NCBI RefSeq assembly: GCF_002960625.1
Contig: NZ_POJH01000031.1
Location: forward strand, 62,001 to 126,000
DNA: 64,000 nt
Reading direction: 5' to 3'
Origin: Streptococcus suis
Lineage (GTDB): Bacteria; Bacillota; Bacilli; Lactobacillales; Streptococcaceae
Made by a program: the position numbers and the translations under genes. Numbering within the stretch: position 1 is the first letter of the stretch; each line of letters begins with the position of its first letter. The notes below the pieces were generated by a model, which saw only the letters and a list, made by a program, of their open reading frames with translations, did not search any database and was not told the origin of the DNA. Below are positions 1-10,601 of the stretch, piece by piece.

Positions 1-8
1 TTCAAAAA

Positions 9-671
9 CTATAGATAATAGTAAGCCAAAAAGGCCCAAGCGTTATTGATAAAATGTACTGCAATGGGGTAGATAAGATAGTCAGTTTTGTAATAGAGGT
101 AGCCCAATAAGAAACCCGGGCTTGCATAAATAATCCAAGAACCCAAATCTGTCGGTTCATGCAAGAAGGCAAAAATCAAGCCAGATACTACAATTCCCAA
201 AACCTTGTACTTTTCAAATAACTTCTTGAACAGATAACCTCTAACAATTATTTCTTCTGAAATAGCAGGTAGACATACAAAATTTATGAAGGCTAGCCAA
301 GCTGGAATCTTCTCCAAAATCATTTCAATATCCATCTGATTGGCAGTATCCTCAATCCCTTGGAGATCCATAATAAAATAACCTAGCTTTTTACTTAAAT
401 AAGCAATGGAAAATGTTAGTGCTACAATCCCAAAGCCCTTCCAGGTCAGGATTTTTTTATCCCAAATGGCAATTCCATTCCTTTCAGCCCTCCAGCACAT
501 AAACGCAAGCACAATCAGTGAGATCAGACCTGCAACATATTGAGCTACTGGCGAAGAAGACGCATCCAAAATCAAATCTGGAAGAACCGCAAGCATCATA
601 AAACCAAAAACTCTCAATAATATCCAAAGTTTCCGACCAAGCCACTTCATGTTATACCTAAATTTTTCCAC
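9..671 (-). CDS. CPBP family intramembrane metalloprotease
   Basis: Predicted multi-pass membrane protein of the CPBP (CAAX protease / Abi) family, 220 aa. The three family motifs appear in order: EEIIVRG (E139, E140, R144), FAFLHE (H171) and HFINNAW (H206, N210). In this family these Glu and His residues form the membrane-embedded protease centre. Long hydrophobic stretches lie at about residues 16-34, 45-60, 80-92, 125-138 and 155-170. I accept a GTG start because AAGGAG lies 4 nt upstream; ATG at codon 8 is the alternative. It follows the fab locus but a terminator precedes it, so it is probably a separate unit. The substrate is unknown; bacteriocin self-immunity or membrane-protein processing are usual guesses for the family. 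Confidence 0.85.
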   Translation of the reverse strand: MEKFRYNMKWLGRKLWILLRVFGFMMLAVLPDLILDASSSPVAQYVAGLISLIVLAFMCWRAERNGIAIWDKKILTWKGFGIVALTFSIAYLSKKLGYFIMDLQGIEDTANQMDIEMILEKIPAWLAFINFVCLPAISEEIIVRGYLFKKLFEKYKVLGIVVSGLIFAFLHEPTDLGSWIIYASPGFLLGYLYYKTDYLIYPIAVHFINNAWAFLAYYYL

Positions 672-795
672 ACCAATCTCCTTAACTACTACAGAACATT
701 GACAATATAGAATATATCCTGACGCCTATATATTTTGTATCATTTATATAAAACAATTTTACAACAATACAAATATTTTGTCAATAAAAACCAAG

Positions 796-814
796 AAAAA
801 AATACTAGGTCTTC

Positions 815-824
<10 letters not shown>
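796..824 (-). terminator. Rho-independent terminator of the fab/acc operon
   Basis: The 10-bp stem AAATACTAGG/CCTAGTATTT with a 4-nt loop is followed on the minus strand by a T-run. The first arm overlaps the last codons and TAG stop of accA, so the operon ends immediately after the coding sequence. Confidence 0.85.
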
Positions 825-2460
<1,636 letters not shown>

Positions 2461-2482
2461 CTAGTTTACTTTTTTATCGTCA

Positions 2483-2732
2483 TTTAGTTGACTTTTATTA
2501 CTTCAACGAATGAGGAAACTTCGTTTCCCTATTTCCAACTTCAAACACTCCACAGGAGTATTTGAACTCGCCTTGCCTGATTGAAACAGTCTGGGGGATA
2601 CGAATAGTCCGGTGGACTATTCGTACCTGAGCCTGAAAACAAAAAAGCGAAGTACATCAGCTGGTCACCTAGAAACAAGAAAGCATTGAGTTATGCCTGT
2701 GGCTCGTTGCCTAGTACTAAAAGTAAACTAAA
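2483..2732. repeat. MITE-like interspersed repeat, long copy
   Basis: A 250-bp element fills the accC-accD spacer. Its ends are inverted repeats: TTTAGTTGACTTTTATTAC at the left and the complement of TTTAGTTTACTTTTAGTAC at the right. Read on the minus strand it carries the family core AGTACTAGGCAACGAGC, then GGCAAGGCGAGTTCAAATAC, a short palindrome around CTCCTGTGGAG, and GGGAAACGAAGTTTCC. Relatives lie near 19440, 25601 and 45430. This copy has about 110 bp extra in the middle, including a perfect hairpin GAATAGTCC/GGACTATTC. No open reading frame of note is present. Confidence 0.75.
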
Positions 2733-2735
2733 AGA

Positions 2736-4103
2736 CTATAATTCTGCTTGATAGCGGGGTAAAAATTCTTCCATGAGGTAGGCAGTGTCGTAATCACCTG
2801 CCACCACACGCTTGTCGGAAATCAAGTCCAGCTGGAAGTCTGTATTGGTCACCACTCCGTCAATTTCCAATTCATAGAGGGCTCGCTGCATCTTCATCAG
2901 GGCTTCAAAACGATTTTCCCCATGCACGATGACCTTGGCTATCATCGAATCATAGTAGGGCGGAATGGTGTAGCCAGGGTAAACTGCCGAATCCACACGC
3001 AAACCAACACCACCGCTTGGCAGGTAGAGATTGGAAATCTTACCTGGACTTGGGGCAAAATTGAAGGCTGGATTTTCAGCATTGATGCGGCATTCAATGG
3101 CATGACCAGTAATCTTCACTTCTTCTTGGCGGACACTGAGTTCCTGCCCAGCCGCGATCTTGATTTGCTCCTTGACAATATCCACACCAGTGACAAATTC
3201 GGTAACAGGATGTTCCACCTGCACCCGTGTGTTCATTTCCATGAAGTAAAATTCGCCTTTGGCTTCGTCCAAGAGGAACTCAATAGTTCCCGCATTTTCA
3301 TAGCCAACTGACTGGGCTGCACGGACTGCAGCCTGACCGATGCGAGCCCGCATGGTCTGACCAATGGCGATGGATGGAGCTTCTTCTAAGACTTTCTGGT
3401 TGTTGCGTTGAAGGGAACAATCCCGTTCTCCCAGATGGATGACATGACCGTGTTGGTCCGCTAAAATCTGCACCTCGATATGCCGAGCTGGATAAACAAC
3501 ACGCTCCATGTACATGGCTCCGTTGCCAAAGGCAGCCTTGGCCTCGCTGGAAGCTGATTCAAAGGCTGGTACTAGGTCTTCGGCTTTTTCAACCTTACGA
3601 ATCCCCTTGCCGCCACCACCTGCCGACGCTTTAAGCATGACGGGGTAACCAATCTTTTCAGCAATTTCAAGGGCTTCTTGGCTGGTCAAAACTTCGCCGT
3701 CTGATCCTGGAATGACAGGGACTTGGGCCTTAATCATCTCTGCCCGTGCATTGATTTTATCTCCCATGGTATCCATGACTGTCCCCGAAGGTCCGATGAA
3801 CTTGATACCAACCTCTTCACAGAGGGTGGCGAATTTGGAGTTTTCACTCAAAAATCCAAAGCCAGGATGAATGGCCTGGGCACCTGTCACAACAGCCGCC
3901 GAGATGACTGCCTGCATATTGAGATAGGAGTCTGTCGAACGGGCTGGGCCGATACAGACAGCCTCATCTGCCAACATGGTGTGGAGAGCTTCCCTGTCCG
4001 CCTCTGAATAGACAGCCACCGTTGCAATCCCTAACTCTCTGGCCGCACGAATAATCCGCACCGCAATCTCACCACGATTGGCAATCAAAATCTTCTCAAA
4101 CAT
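2736..4103 (-). CDS. accC: Acetyl-CoA carboxylase biotin carboxylase subunit
   Basis: Biotin carboxylase, 455 aa, which uses ATP and bicarbonate to carboxylate the biotin on AccB. The order is an N-terminal biotin carboxylase fold (ILIANRGEIAVRI at 5-17), an ATP-grasp domain with the glycine loop GGGGKG at 162-167 and the MEMNTRVQVEHPVTE metal/biotin segment near 289-303, and a C-terminal domain with the usual YDSMIAKVIVHG. The length is normal. An AGGA sits 6 nt before the ATG and a stronger AAGGAG 13 nt before. Upstream is a RUP-like repeat inserted between fabZ and this gene. Confidence 0.97.
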   Translation of the reverse strand: MFEKILIANRGEIAVRIIRAARELGIATVAVYSEADREALHTMLADEAVCIGPARSTDSYLNMQAVISAAVVTGAQAIHPGFGFLSENSKFATLCEEVGIKFIGPSGTVMDTMGDKINARAEMIKAQVPVIPGSDGEVLTSQEALEIAEKIGYPVMLKASAGGGGKGIRKVEKAEDLVPAFESASSEAKAAFGNGAMYMERVVYPARHIEVQILADQHGHVIHLGERDCSLQRNNQKVLEEAPSIAIGQTMRARIGQAAVRAAQSVGYENAGTIEFLLDEAKGEFYFMEMNTRVQVEHPVTEFVTGVDIVKEQIKIAAGQELSVRQEEVKITGHAIECRINAENPAFNFAPSPGKISNLYLPSGGVGLRVDSAVYPGYTIPPYYDSMIAKVIVHGENRFEALMKMQRALYELEIDGVVTNTDFQLDLISDKRVVAGDYDTAYLMEEFLPRYQAEL

Positions 4104-4190
4104 GATGAATCCTATCTCCTTTTTAACATAGAATAATTATTTATCACAAGCTCAGCCCTTAACTAGTTTGCAAAATAATGGACCGATTCA

Positions 4191-4396
4191 TACTCAATGA
4201 AAATCAAAATCAGGCTAGCTCCAAAGGTTTGGGAAACCCTTGGAGGTTGGAGATAGAGCGAACGAAGTTCGTTTCTCCAAGAGCAGATATACTCCTGCTA
4301 CTTTCTTATCTTATGGTAGCAGGCTGTCAAGCTCCACTGGAGCTTGACACTCATCAAATCAAGTCAACAACGGCTGAGTTTGATTTTCGAAGAGTA
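4191..4396. repeat. RUP-like repeat between fabZ and accC
   Basis: A 206-bp element with imperfect inverted ends, TACTCAATGAAAATCAAA at the left and TTTGATTTTCGAAGAGTA at the right, each beginning or ending with TA. These termini match those I recall for RUP elements of pneumococcus, which are thought to be moved in trans by IS630-type transposases. Inside is a perfect hairpin GTCAAGCTCC/GGAGCTTGAC (about 4327-4349) and a shorter one, GAACGAAGTTC. The right TA end directly touches the fabZ stop codon, so insertion spared the reading frame. Confidence 0.8.
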
Positions 4397-4819
4397 TTAT
4401 TTTCCAATAGCAAAAGTCAACACCCCAGACGCAGCCAATTTTCCGTCCACCTCTGCCTTTGCCTCAACGACCGCAATGGTTCCACGGCGTTTGACAAATG
4501 TAGCGGTCATAATCAACTGGTCACCAGGTACAACTTGCTTCTTAAATTTAACCTTATCCATGCCGGCATAAAAGACCAGCTTGCCCTTGTTTTCTTCCTT
4601 GGACAATTCCAAGACACCTGCGGTTTGTGCCAAAGCCTCCATGATGAGAACACCTGGCATGACAGGATAGTCTGGGAAATGCCCGTTGAAGAAGGGCTCG
4701 TTAATGGTCACATTTTTGAGGGCCACAATCTCATCTTCCGAAACTTCAAGGACACGATCGACCAAGAGCATAGGATAGCGATGAGGAAGAGCCTCTTTAA
4801 TTTTTACAATATCAATCAT
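4397..4819 (-). CDS. fabZ: (3R)-hydroxyacyl-ACP dehydratase
   Basis: 3-Hydroxyacyl-ACP dehydratase, 140 aa, hot-dog fold, third step of each elongation cycle. The catalytic pair is visible as H47 in [13 protein letters not shown] and E61 in MEALAQTAG. In streptococci FabZ makes the trans-2 product and FabM then isomerises part of it to cis-3 for unsaturated chains; fabM is present here at 11.1 kb. The start overlaps the end of accB by 4 bp. The stop codon abuts a RUP-like repeat. Confidence 0.96.
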   Translation of the reverse strand: MIDIVKIKEALPHRYPMLLVDRVLEVSEDEIVALKNVTINEPFFNGHFPDYPVMPGVLIMEALAQTAGVLELSKEENKGKLVFYAGMDKVKFKKQVVPGDQLIMTATFVKRRGTIAVVEAKAEVDGKLAASGVLTFAIGK

Positions 4820-5292
4820 TTGATGCGTACCAGTCCTTGTCCAAATTCTACAACATCTTGGTTGGCCACTAAAATCTCTGTGACTATACCATCACGATCA
4901 GCAGGCACTTCATTCATGACCTTCATGGCTTCGATAATCATGAGGGTCTGCCCCTTTTTGACCGTATCACCAACTGCTACAAAGGCTGGCTTGTCTGGGG
5001 CTGGTGACAAATAGGCCACACCAACAAGTGGACTTTCCACTACCGCACCCTCTGCCGCAAGGGCTGAGCTGGCTTCTACTGGAGCTGGCTCACTGGTTTC
5101 AACTGCTAGCACAGGGGCTGGGCTTGCAGGAGCTACTGGAGCAAGCGGAGCTTCTACGATTGGACTTGGAGCCACTGTCGCCTGCTGGTTTTTACTGAAA
5201 TGCAAGGTTTCCCCAGCATTGCTATATGAAAATTCTCGCAAACTTGACTGGTCAAACTGACTCATCAGGTCCTTAATTTCTGTAATATTCAC
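4816..5292 (-). CDS. accB: Biotin carboxyl carrier protein of acetyl-CoA carboxylase
   Basis: BCCP, 158 aa. It has a short N-terminal region, a long Ala/Pro/Glu-rich flexible linker (about residues 40-85) and a C-terminal biotinyl domain with the canonical EAMKVMNEV. The biotin-accepting lysine is K124. It carries carboxybiotin between AccC and AccA-AccD. Its ATG begins immediately after the fabF stop with no spacer, and its stop overlaps fabZ by 4 bp, so expression is tightly coupled. Confidence 0.96.
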   Translation of the reverse strand: MNITEIKDLMSQFDQSSLREFSYSNAGETLHFSKNQQATVAPSPIVEAPLAPVAPASPAPVLAVETSEPAPVEASSALAAEGAVVESPLVGVAYLSPAPDKPAFVAVGDTVKKGQTLMIIEAMKVMNEVPADRDGIVTEILVANQDVVEFGQGLVRIK

Positions 5293-6528
5293 TTAGACCT
5301 CCCAACGTTTGAAAGCGATGACTGAATTATGCCCACCAAAGCCAAATGTATTTGAAATGGCATGACGGATTTCCATGTCACGACCTTGACCGTAGATGAC
5401 ATCCGCCTCAATGTAGTCAGACAACTCCGTCGTACCTGCTGTCTTAGGTGCATGAGAATGACGCATAGCCTCAATAACAGCCGCCGCTTCAACGGCACCC
5501 GCCGCACCCAACAAGTGACCTGTGAAGGACTTGGTGGAAGAAACTGGCGTGTTCTTGCCGAAGACGGATACGATAGCTTGACTTTCCCCTTTTTCATTAG
5601 CCGGTGTCGAAGTTCCATGGGCATTGATGTAGTCAATATCAGCTGGCTCCAAACCTGCTTCTGAAATGGCCAACTTCATGGCCTTGATAGCACCCAAACC
5701 TTCTGGGTGTGGAGAGGTCATGTGGTGGGCATCGCAGGTATTTCCATAGCCGACGATTTCAGCCAAGATGGTTGCCCCACGCGCCTCTGCATGCTCCAAA
5801 CTTTCCAAGACCAAGACCGCAGCCCCTTCTCCCATGACAAAACCATTACGGTCCTTGTCAAAAGGAATGGAAGCACGACTTGGATCCTCAGTTGTCGACA
5901 TAGCTGTCAAAGCCTGGAAACCACCGATGGCAAAAGGCGTAATAGCCGCTTCTGAACCACCTGCCAACATAACGTCTTGGAAGCCAAACTTGATTTCACG
6001 GAAGGCTTCACCCAAGGCATCATTTGACGAAGCACAGGCTGTGATGACACACTTGCAGACACCATTGGCACCGACCTGCATAGCAATATTTCCAGCAGCC
6101 ATGTTTGGCAAGGCCTTTGGAAGAGCCATCGGACGAATCCGTTTGGGACCTTTTTCATTCATCCGAGCCACTTGCTCTTCAATTTCCAAAATACCACCGA
6201 TACCAGTCGACAAGATAACACCAAAACGGTCACTGTCGACAGCTTCTGTATCAAGATTAGCATTAGCTACTGCCTCACGAGCTGCATAGAGAGCATAGAG
6301 GGAATAGTTGTCGTAGCGGTTGGTATCTTTCTTAACGAAGTATTTGTCAAATGGAAAATCCTTGATTTCCGCTGCATTATGGACAGTGTACTGGCTAGTG
6401 TCAAACTTGGTAATCTTTCCGATACCAATCTTGCCATTGACCAAGCTATCCCAGAATTCCTCTGGCGTATTGCCAATTGGAGATGTCAGACCGTAGCCTG
6501 TCACCACTACACGATTTAGTTTTGTCAT
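5293..6528 (-). CDS. fabF: 3-oxoacyl-ACP synthase II
   Basis: Condensing enzyme KAS II, 411 aa, which elongates acyl-ACP with malonyl-ACP. The Cys-His-His triad is C165 in TACASS, H304 in NAHGTSTPA and H338 in FTGHLLGAAG. I choose the ATG at 6528 rather than an in-frame TTG two codons earlier because AGAGG lies 7 nt before the ATG and almost abuts the TTG. FabG is 13 bp upstream and accB follows with no gap. It is the only chain-elongating condensing enzyme in the cluster besides FabH. Confidence 0.96.
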   Translation of the reverse strand: MTKLNRVVVTGYGLTSPIGNTPEEFWDSLVNGKIGIGKITKFDTSQYTVHNAAEIKDFPFDKYFVKKDTNRYDNYSLYALYAAREAVANANLDTEAVDSDRFGVILSTGIGGILEIEEQVARMNEKGPKRIRPMALPKALPNMAAGNIAMQVGANGVCKCVITACASSNDALGEAFREIKFGFQDVMLAGGSEAAITPFAIGGFQALTAMSTTEDPSRASIPFDKDRNGFVMGEGAAVLVLESLEHAEARGATILAEIVGYGNTCDAHHMTSPHPEGLGAIKAMKLAISEAGLEPADIDYINAHGTSTPANEKGESQAIVSVFGKNTPVSSTKSFTGHLLGAAGAVEAAAVIEAMRHSHAPKTAGTTELSDYIEADVIYGQGRDMEIRHAISNTFGFGGHNSVIAFKRWEV

Positions 6529-6541
6529 TTTCAAACCTCTC

Positions 6542-7276
6542 TTACTGCATGGTCAAACCGCCATCAATGGCAATGACCTGACCTGTCAGATACTCTTGCT
6601 TGGCCAAGAACACAGCTACATCCGCTACTTCTTCCGTTAAACCGAAACGTTTCATAGGAATTTGCCCCAACATGGCATCCTTGATTTTATCAGACAGAAC
6701 ATCTGTCATATCTGACTGGATAAAGCCTGGTGCGATGGCATTGACACGAACATTGCGACTAGCGACTTCACGAGCAATGGATTTTGTAAAACCGATCACA
6801 CCCGCCTTAGAAGCGGCATAGTTAGCCTGACCAGCATTTCCAGTCAAACCGACCACACTGGAAAGGTTGATAATCGCCCCTTCACGTGCCTTGGTCATGG
6901 GCTTCAAAACAGCCTGGGTCATGTTGAAAGTCCCAGTTAGGTTGATACTCAAAACGTTTTCGAAATCTTCTTCCGTCATTCGCAAGGCCATACCGTCCTT
7001 GGTAATCCCTGCATTGTTGACCAAGATATCGACGCTACCGAGAGCTTCAACTGCCTCAGCCACCATTCGTTTGGCATCCGTCGAGCTAGAAATATCTCCT
7101 GAAATAGCCACGACTTTGACACCGTAGCTTGAAAAGCTGTCCAGCAAGTCCTGCCCCAGCTGACCACGACCGTTCAGCACCACATTGGCCCCAAAACTAG
7201 CAAACTTATGGGCAATGGCCAAGCCAATTCCACGGCTCGAACCCGTTACAAACACATTCTTATTGGTAAGTTCCAT
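6542..7276 (-). CDS. fabG: 3-oxoacyl-ACP reductase
   Basis: NADPH-dependent ketoreductase of the short-chain dehydrogenase family, 244 aa. The cofactor motif TGSSRGIG is at 11-18, NNAG at 87-90 and the catalytic residues at S140, Y153 and K157 (YAASK). It reduces 3-oxoacyl-ACP in every elongation cycle. It lies 9 bp downstream of fabD and 13 bp upstream of fabF in the same operon. The length is standard. Confidence 0.96.
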   Translation of the reverse strand: MELTNKNVFVTGSSRGIGLAIAHKFASFGANVVLNGRGQLGQDLLDSFSSYGVKVVAISGDISSSTDAKRMVAEAVEALGSVDILVNNAGITKDGMALRMTEEDFENVLSINLTGTFNMTQAVLKPMTKAREGAIINLSSVVGLTGNAGQANYAASKAGVIGFTKSIAREVASRNVRVNAIAPGFIQSDMTDVLSDKIKDAMLGQIPMKRFGLTEEVADVAVFLAKQEYLTGQVIAIDGGLTMQ

Positions 7277-7285
7277 GATTTCTCC

Positions 7286-8206
7286 TTATTGGCTACTCAA
7301 CAAACCCTCTAGGCTTGCTGCATCTTCTACCGTCACAACCTCAGCTGCCTTATCAATCTTCTTGATAAAACCTGCCAAGACCTTGCCTGGACCGATTTCG
7401 ATAAATTTGGTCACGCCAGCCGCCTGCATAGTTGCGATTGATTCATAAAAACGAACCGGCTCCATGACCTGACGGGTCAAGAGAGACTGGATGTCCTCTT
7501 TTTTCATGACCTTGGCTTCTGTATTGCCAACTAGCTCTACTTGGAAATCCGCAAATTCCACTTCTTCCAAGGCCTGAGCCAATTGCTCCGATGCTGGACG
7601 CAAGAGAGCCGTGTGAAAAGGTCCTGACACATTGAGGGGAATCATGCGTTTGACACCCGCTACCTTCAAGGCTTCCACCGCCTCATCCACAGCTGCCACC
7701 TCGCCACCGATAACGATTTGGGCTGGTGTATTGTAGTTGGCTGGGGAAACAATCCCAGAGGTAACTGATGAACAGACTTCTTCTATCAAGTTGACATCTG
7801 CATTGAGGACAGCGACCATCTTACCAGTCCCTGCTGGCGCAGCCGTTTCCATGTACTCACCCCGTTTGGCAATCAGAGCAATAGCATCTTCAAAGGCCAA
7901 AGCACCTGAAGCAACCAAGGCTGCATATTCTCCCAAGGACAGACCAGCCACCATGTCGGGCTTAATCCCCTTTTCTGCCAACAAACGATAGATAGCTAGG
8001 GAGGTGGTCAAAATCGCAGGCTGGGTATAGCGGGTCTGGTTGAGCTTGTCTTCCTGGTGGTCAATCAAGTCCCGCACATCATAGCCCAAAATCTGACTAG
8101 CTTGATCATAGGTTTCCTTGACAATAGGATAAGTGTCATAGAGGTCACGAGCCATACCAAGTGTCTGAGCCCCTTGACCTGCAAATAGAAAGGCTGTTTT
8201 TGTCAT
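7286..8206 (-). CDS. fabD: Malonyl-CoA:ACP transacylase
   Basis: Transfers malonyl from CoA to ACP, 306 aa. The oxyanion motif FAGQGAQ is at 8-14, the catalytic serine is S90 in GLSLGE and the histidine is H198 in GPFHTALL. The frame is open a few codons further to a TTG, but GGAG sits 6 nt before the ATG at 8206 and that ATG falls 1 nt after the fabK stop, so I prefer it. It lies between fabK and fabG. Confidence 0.95.
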   Translation of the reverse strand: MTKTAFLFAGQGAQTLGMARDLYDTYPIVKETYDQASQILGYDVRDLIDHQEDKLNQTRYTQPAILTTSLAIYRLLAEKGIKPDMVAGLSLGEYAALVASGALAFEDAIALIAKRGEYMETAAPAGTGKMVAVLNADVNLIEEVCSSVTSGIVSPANYNTPAQIVIGGEVAAVDEAVEALKVAGVKRMIPLNVSGPFHTALLRPASEQLAQALEEVEFADFQVELVGNTEAKVMKKEDIQSLLTRQVMEPVRFYESIATMQAAGVTKFIEIGPGKVLAGFIKKIDKAAEVVTVEDAASLEGLLSSQ

Positions 8207-8207
8207 C

Positions 8208-9173
8208 TTATTCTCCAACAGATGCCCAGCGACTCGCCTCTTGACGAATCACCTTGGCAGCTCCAAAATATAAATCCTTCAAAATTTCTTCACAGGTTTC
8301 TTCCTTGGTCACCAAGCCAGCAATCTGACCAGCCATGACCGAACCATTGACCACATCACCGCCCACAACGGCATTGCGAAGGGCACCTGCCCCAAGTTCT
8401 TCAATGGATTCTGCAGAAATTTTCCCTGCTAGGAAGTCTTTTTCCGCAGCAGCATAGGCTGTGGAAAGTTTGTTCTTAATGGCACGCACCGAATGTCCGA
8501 CAACGGAGGCAGAAACAGTCGTGTCAATATCCTTGGCCTTGAGAACCTTTTCCTTGTAGGCTGGGTGGGCATTTGACTCCTTGGCAACGACAAAACGCGT
8601 CCCCACTTGAATAGCCTCTGCACCCAACATAAAGGCTGCGGCAGCACCTGCACCATCTGCAATACCGCCCGCTGCGATAACAGGAATCGATACGGCTTCA
8701 ACAACCTGGCGGACCAGAGTCATGGTGGTCAATTTACCGATGTGACCACCTGCTTCCATTCCTTCAGCGATGACGGCATCCACACCCAGTTTTTCCATAC
8801 GTTTGGCAAGAGCCACACTAGGAACTACTGGAATCACAATAATACCAGCTGCATGCAAGCGTTCCATGTATTTACCAGGATTGCCCGCACCTGTCGTCAC
8901 CACCTTGACCCCTTCTTCGATGACCAAGTCAACGATATCGTCCGCAAAAGGAGACAAAAGCATGATATTGACCCCGAAAGGCTTGTCTGTGATAGACTTC
9001 ACCTTATCAATATTTGCCTTGACGACCTCTTTGGGAGCATTTCCCCCACCGATGATGCCCAGACCACCAGCATTTGAAACCGCACCAGCCAAGTCACCGT
9101 CTGAAACCCAGGCCATCCCACCTTGGAAAATTGGATAATCAATGTTTAGTAATTCTGTAATCTTTGTTTTCAT
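8208..9173 (-). CDS. fabK: Enoyl-ACP reductase II (FMN-dependent)
   Basis: FabK-type enoyl-ACP reductase, 321 aa, a TIM-barrel flavoprotein of the nitronate monooxygenase/2-nitropropane dioxygenase superfamily. It replaces FabI in streptococci and explains their triclosan resistance. Visible are FQGGMAWVS near the N-terminus, AEGMEAGGHIG at about 135-145 and the FMN phosphate-binding VIAAGGIADG at about 164-173. It is the first gene after acpP and follows a spacer that contains two FabT-type operators, one in an extended palindrome. FabD follows after 1 nt. Confidence 0.95.
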   Translation of the reverse strand: MKTKITELLNIDYPIFQGGMAWVSDGDLAGAVSNAGGLGIIGGGNAPKEVVKANIDKVKSITDKPFGVNIMLLSPFADDIVDLVIEEGVKVVTTGAGNPGKYMERLHAAGIIVIPVVPSVALAKRMEKLGVDAVIAEGMEAGGHIGKLTTMTLVRQVVEAVSIPVIAAGGIADGAGAAAAFMLGAEAIQVGTRFVVAKESNAHPAYKEKVLKAKDIDTTVSASVVGHSVRAIKNKLSTAYAAAEKDFLAGKISAESIEELGAGALRNAVVGGDVVNGSVMAGQIAGLVTKEETCEEILKDLYFGAAKVIRQEASRWASVGE

Positions 9174-9195
9174 ACTTCCCTCATTCTTTCTTTGC

Positions 9196-9230
9196 TTAGC
9201 TAATCATTTGAATATCAAACAATTAGCTAA
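9196..9230. promoter_or_regulatory. FabT-type operator before fabK, in an extended palindrome
   Basis: The core TTTGAATATCAAA (9207-9219) matches FabT boxes. It sits at the centre of a 35-bp near-perfect inverted repeat whose outer arms are TTAGCTAAT and ATTAGCTAA. In pneumococcus FabT represses from a site before fabK, so this is the expected operator; the outer arms are additional. Confidence 0.75.
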
Positions 9231-9236
9231 ACAAGC

Positions 9237-9254
9237 GAGGGCAAAGCCCTCACT
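9237..9254 (-). terminator. Possible weak attenuator between acpP and fabK
   Basis: A stem of GAGGGC/GCCCTC with a 3-nt loop lies between acpP and fabK. On the minus strand it is followed only by GCTTGTTT, so termination would be partial at best. Confidence 0.35.
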
Positions 9255-9262
9255 CAATAATT

Positions 9263-9295
9263 AGTTTGATGTTTCAATGTTTTGAATATCAAACT
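9263..9295. promoter_or_regulatory. Second FabT-type operator between acpP and fabK
   Basis: TTTTGAATATCAAAC (9280-9294) is a second FabT-like box. With an upstream AGTTTGAT it forms an imperfect inverted repeat, AGTTTGAT (9263-9270) and ATCAAACT (9288-9295). Confidence 0.6.
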
Positions 9296-9340
9296 ATCTA
9301 TCCAAAGAAAAATGCTCACCAGCACTTTTCTATCGAAATC

Positions 9341-9565
9341 TTATTTAGTTTTTTCTTCAACATAAGCAACCAAGTCACCTACAGTTGTCAAACCTTCTTC
9401 AGTATCGATTTGGATGTCGAATGCATCTTCGATTTCAGAGATAACTTGGAAAAGATCCAATGAATCTGCATCCAAATCTTCAAATGTTGTTGTAAGGGTT
9501 ACTTCTTCAGCATCCTTACCCAATTCTTCAACGATGATTTCTTGTACTTTTTCAAATACTGCCAT
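9341..9565 (-). CDS. acpP: Acyl carrier protein
   Basis: Acyl carrier protein, 74 aa, very acidic. The phosphopantetheine attachment serine is S35 in the canonical DADSLD. It holds the growing acyl chain through fatty-acid synthesis and is activated by AcpS, encoded at 15.4 kb. It is separated from fabH by 58 bp and from fabK by 167 bp of regulatory spacer; GGAG precedes the ATG. Streptococci often have a second ACP gene elsewhere, but this position inside the fab locus identifies the biosynthetic one. Confidence 0.96.
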   Translation of the reverse strand: MAVFEKVQEIIVEELGKDAEEVTLTTTFEDLDADSLDLFQVISEIEDAFDIQIDTEEGLTTVGDLVAYVEEKTK

Positions 9566-9623
9566 GATAGTGCTCCTTTTTGATAAAAAAATTTTTAAAA
9601 TCTTGCCTAAGGCAAGGAATTAA

Positions 9624-10601
9624 CTAAAGTTTCAGTAGTAGCGTTCCCCAAGTCAGGCCGCCACCAAAGCCTGCCAACACAACCGTTTGGCTACCATCCA
9701 AGCGCAAGCTCCCTGCTTCCACACATTCTGATAAAAGAATGGGAATGCTGGCTGCACTGGTATTGCCATAGTGCATCATATTGGCTGGAAATTTCTCAAT
9801 GCCAAGGCCCAGCTTGCGTGCCATCTTGTCCAAAATCCGACTATTGGCCTGATGAAGCAGGAAGTAATCCACCTCATCACCAGTCAAACCCTGACTGTCT
9901 AGTAGCTCTGCGATGGTCTTGGTCACATCGCGAACAGCAAACTCGAAAATCGCTCTGCCGTCCATCTGCAAATAAGGCTGGTGGCTTCCTTCTTTTGAAA
10001 AGGGAGAATGCAGACCCGTCTGACCAGAAGTTAAACTAAGGCCACGACTGCCATCTGTTCGATTGATTTCTGCTAGAAAATGCTGCTCAGGACTAGCTTC
10101 AAGCAAAACCCCACCAGCACCATCTCCAAACAAGACTGCAGTTCCACGATCTGTCCAGTCAACTGTCTTGGACAAGACCTCCGCTCCAATCACAATTCCC
10201 TTTTGGTAAATCCCAGAGGAAATTAGTTTGTCTGCGGTGGATAGTGCAAACACAAACCCCGAACAAGCTGCGACTAGGTCATAGGCAAATGCCTTCTTAG
10301 CACCGATTGCCGCCTGAACCCGTGCTGCCGTTGACGGCATAGCTGAATCTGGTGTAATGGTAGCAACAATGATAAAGTCAATGGCTTCAGCAGCCAGCCC
10401 CGACTTGTCTAGCAGGTCTTGGGCAACCTGACTAGCTAAATCGCTGGTATTTTCATCTACAACAATCCGTCTTTGACGAATACCCGTCCGCGAAGCAATC
10501 CAGTCGTCGCTGGTATCCATGATCTGTGCTAAATCATCATTGCTCACGACCTGTTCAGGAACATAGTGGGCAACCTGACTGATTTTAGCGAAGGTTCTCA
10601 T
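9624..10601 (-). CDS. fabH: 3-oxoacyl-ACP synthase III
   Basis: Initiating condensing enzyme KAS III, 325 aa, which joins an acyl-CoA primer to malonyl-ACP. The triad is C113 in AACSGF, H250 in LLHQANSRI and N280 in HYGNTSAAS. It overlaps fabT by 4 bp and is co-transcribed with it, so both are under FabT autoregulation. The length is typical. Confidence 0.96.
   Translation of the reverse strand: MRTFAKISQVAHYVPEQVVSNDDLAQIMDTSDDWIASRTGIRQRRIVVDENTSDLASQVAQDLLDKSGLAAEAIDFIIVATITPDSAMPSTAARVQAAIGAKKAFAYDLVAACSGFVFALSTADKLISSGIYQKGIVIGAEVLSKTVDWTDRGTAVLFGDGAGGVLLEASPEQHFLAEINRTDGSRGLSLTSGQTGLHSPFSKEGSHQPYLQMDGRAIFEFAVRDVTKTIAELLDSQGLTGDEVDYFLLHQANSRILDKMARKLGLGIEKFPANMMHYGNTSAASIPILLSECVEAGSLRLDGSQTVVLAGFGGGLTWGTLLLKL

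Noticed and set aside
4178-5014. Long plus-strand frame across fabZ and accB
   Set aside because: It runs antisense over two clear genes and through a RUP-like repeat; no start signal or family similarity.
9237-9254. Strong terminator separating acpP from fabK
   Set aside because: The stem is only 6 bp and lacks a T-run; listed as a weak attenuator.
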